A DNA stretch of 7,838 nucleotides from JAXDLK01 sp034666665 (GTDB lineage Bacteria > Desulfobacterota > Binatia > JACPRU01), in NCBI GenBank assembly GCA_034666665.1, contig JAXDLK010000210.1, positions 1-7,838 on the forward strand. Reading direction: 5' to 3'. The notes under the pieces are model-generated. The model searched no databases and was not told the DNA's origin. It was given only the letters and a program-made list of their open reading frames with translations. The position numbers were made by a program, and so were the translations under genes. Of the stretch, positions 7,476-7,838 are shown piece by piece. The first letter of the stretch is position 1; each line of letters begins with the position of its first letter.

Positions 7476-7571
7476 GAGGTGCTCGGCCTCGGCGCTGCTC
7501 GCGCTGGGCTCGTGTGGACGCCGCGAGCTCGAGTGTCGGCGCTCGCTGATGCGCTGACGGCCGAGCACCTC
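7476..7571. repeat. 13-bp perfect inverted repeat between convergent genes
   Basis: GAGGTGCTCGGCC (7476-7488) is the exact reverse complement of GGCCGAGCACCTC (7559-7571), with 70 bases between. The spacer itself contains a 6-bp inverted repeat, GCGAGC (7523-7528) with GCTCGC (7541-7546). The structure reads identically on both strands, so it could serve convergent transcripts from both sides. Its left arm begins two bases after the hairpin at 7452-7474. It is not recognised as a known element. Confidence 0.5.
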
Positions 7572-7599
7572 ACCTCGCGGATCTGGCTCGCATGGCGCC

Positions 7600-7613
7600 G
7601 TACCCGCGGGTAC
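7600..7613. repeat. 14-bp perfect palindrome GTACCCGCGGGTAC
   Basis: Perfect dyad symmetry is centred between 7606 and 7607, and lies 23 bases past the stop codon of the minus-strand gene at 7637. As RNA it folds into a 5-bp stem with a CGCG loop and could contribute to termination of that gene. As DNA it has the form of a dimeric regulator site, but its place between convergent 3' ends makes an operator less likely. Confidence 0.45.
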
Positions 7614-7636
7614 CGAGGCCGCGCGTCGGTCTCTCG

Positions 7637-7838
7637 TCACGACGGCGAGGCGGCCGCGAGGGCTACGCTCTCTCGACCCTCGGGGATCCACTTGCGAAGG
7701 ACCTCGTCGAGCCGCTGCGCCGTGACCGGCTTCGAAACGTAGTCGTCCATGCCCGCTTCGAGGCAGTGCTCGCGATCTTCTTGCAGGGCCCGCGCGGTCA
7801 CCGCGATGATCGGCACGCGCCGCCCGTGGTCCTCTCTC
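7637..7838 (-). CDS. C-terminal part of a receiver (REC) domain, probably the end of another hybrid kinase or response regulator (partial)
   Basis: The minus-strand frame entering at the right edge encodes 66 residues before TGA (7639-7637). It contains the end of a receiver domain: PIIAVTARALQEDREHC with the conserved Thr, LEAGMDDYVSKPVTAQRL with the conserved Lys, and the last helix DEVLRKWIPEG, followed by a short Ala/Ser tail. No start lies in the window and the phospho-acceptor half is beyond the edge. It closely resembles residues 751-792 of the kinase at 4257-7046 (IVAMTAHALEGEREKCLEAGMDDYLSKPI). Receivers of this EAGMDDY-SKP type usually sit in hybrid histidine kinases, so such a kinase is the likeliest parent, ending in REC without an HPt. 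It is convergent with the stand-alone receiver gene. Confidence 0.88.
   Translation of the reverse strand, partial: REDHGRRVPIIAVTARALQEDREHCLEAGMDDYVSKPVTAQRLDEVLRKWIPEGRESVALAAASPS

Noticed and set aside
7479..7742. Plus-strand frame of 87 codons after the receiver gene
   Set aside because: It has no motif, overlaps the clearly recognisable minus-strand receiver end, and covers the palindromic intergenic elements.

Overview
This is a GC-rich, densely coding bacterial chromosome segment. Genes commonly use GTG starts, Shine-Dalgarno signals are weak, and third codon positions are strongly G/C. No transposase, integrase, tRNA, rRNA or CRISPR is visible, and nothing looks recently acquired. 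A tandem pair of DUF507 genes, a Thermotoga-type DAHP synthase and a large multi-REC hybrid kinase would fit Acidobacteriota, Myxococcota/Desulfobacterota or a related uncultured lineage. The window alone cannot fix the phylum.

Left part (1-720): two small DUF507-family genes lie in tandem on the minus strand (651 to 376, then 334 to 77). They diverge from aroF across a 69-base gap. That gap can be read as two back-to-back promoters sharing one -35 heptamer, each placing the start codon within about ten bases of the -10 element, so both mRNAs may be leaderless or nearly so.

Centre-left (721-3832): a probable plus-strand operon holds aroF (DAHP synthase, first step of the shikimate pathway), an S66-family LD-carboxypeptidase (6-base gap) and a PF00144 beta-lactamase-fold serine hydrolase (46-base gap). 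The last two fit murein-peptide recycling; the link to aroF is by position only. A 20-base hairpin with a GTAGG head on the minus strand closes the unit.

Middle (3833-4256): 424 bases with no convincing gene. The 3' half can form a nested stem-loop just upstream of the kinase gene.

Right part (4257-7838): a 929-residue membrane hybrid histidine kinase (CHASE8-like sensor, HAMP, HisKA, HATPase, REC, REC, HPt) overlaps by ATGA a 133-residue stand-alone receiver. Together they encode every step of a His-Asp-His-Asp phosphorelay but no DNA-binding or enzymatic output. Facing them on the minus strand, cut by the window edge, is the C-terminal part of another receiver domain resembling REC2 of the kinase. 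The 192 bases between the convergent genes hold a 10-bp hairpin, a 13-bp inverted repeat and a 14-bp perfect palindrome.

I found no clearly undescribed system. The points most worth checking are the shared-minus-35 divergent promoter, the complete output-less phosphorelay with a Lys-to-Thr change in its HPt motif, and the structured convergent intergenic region.
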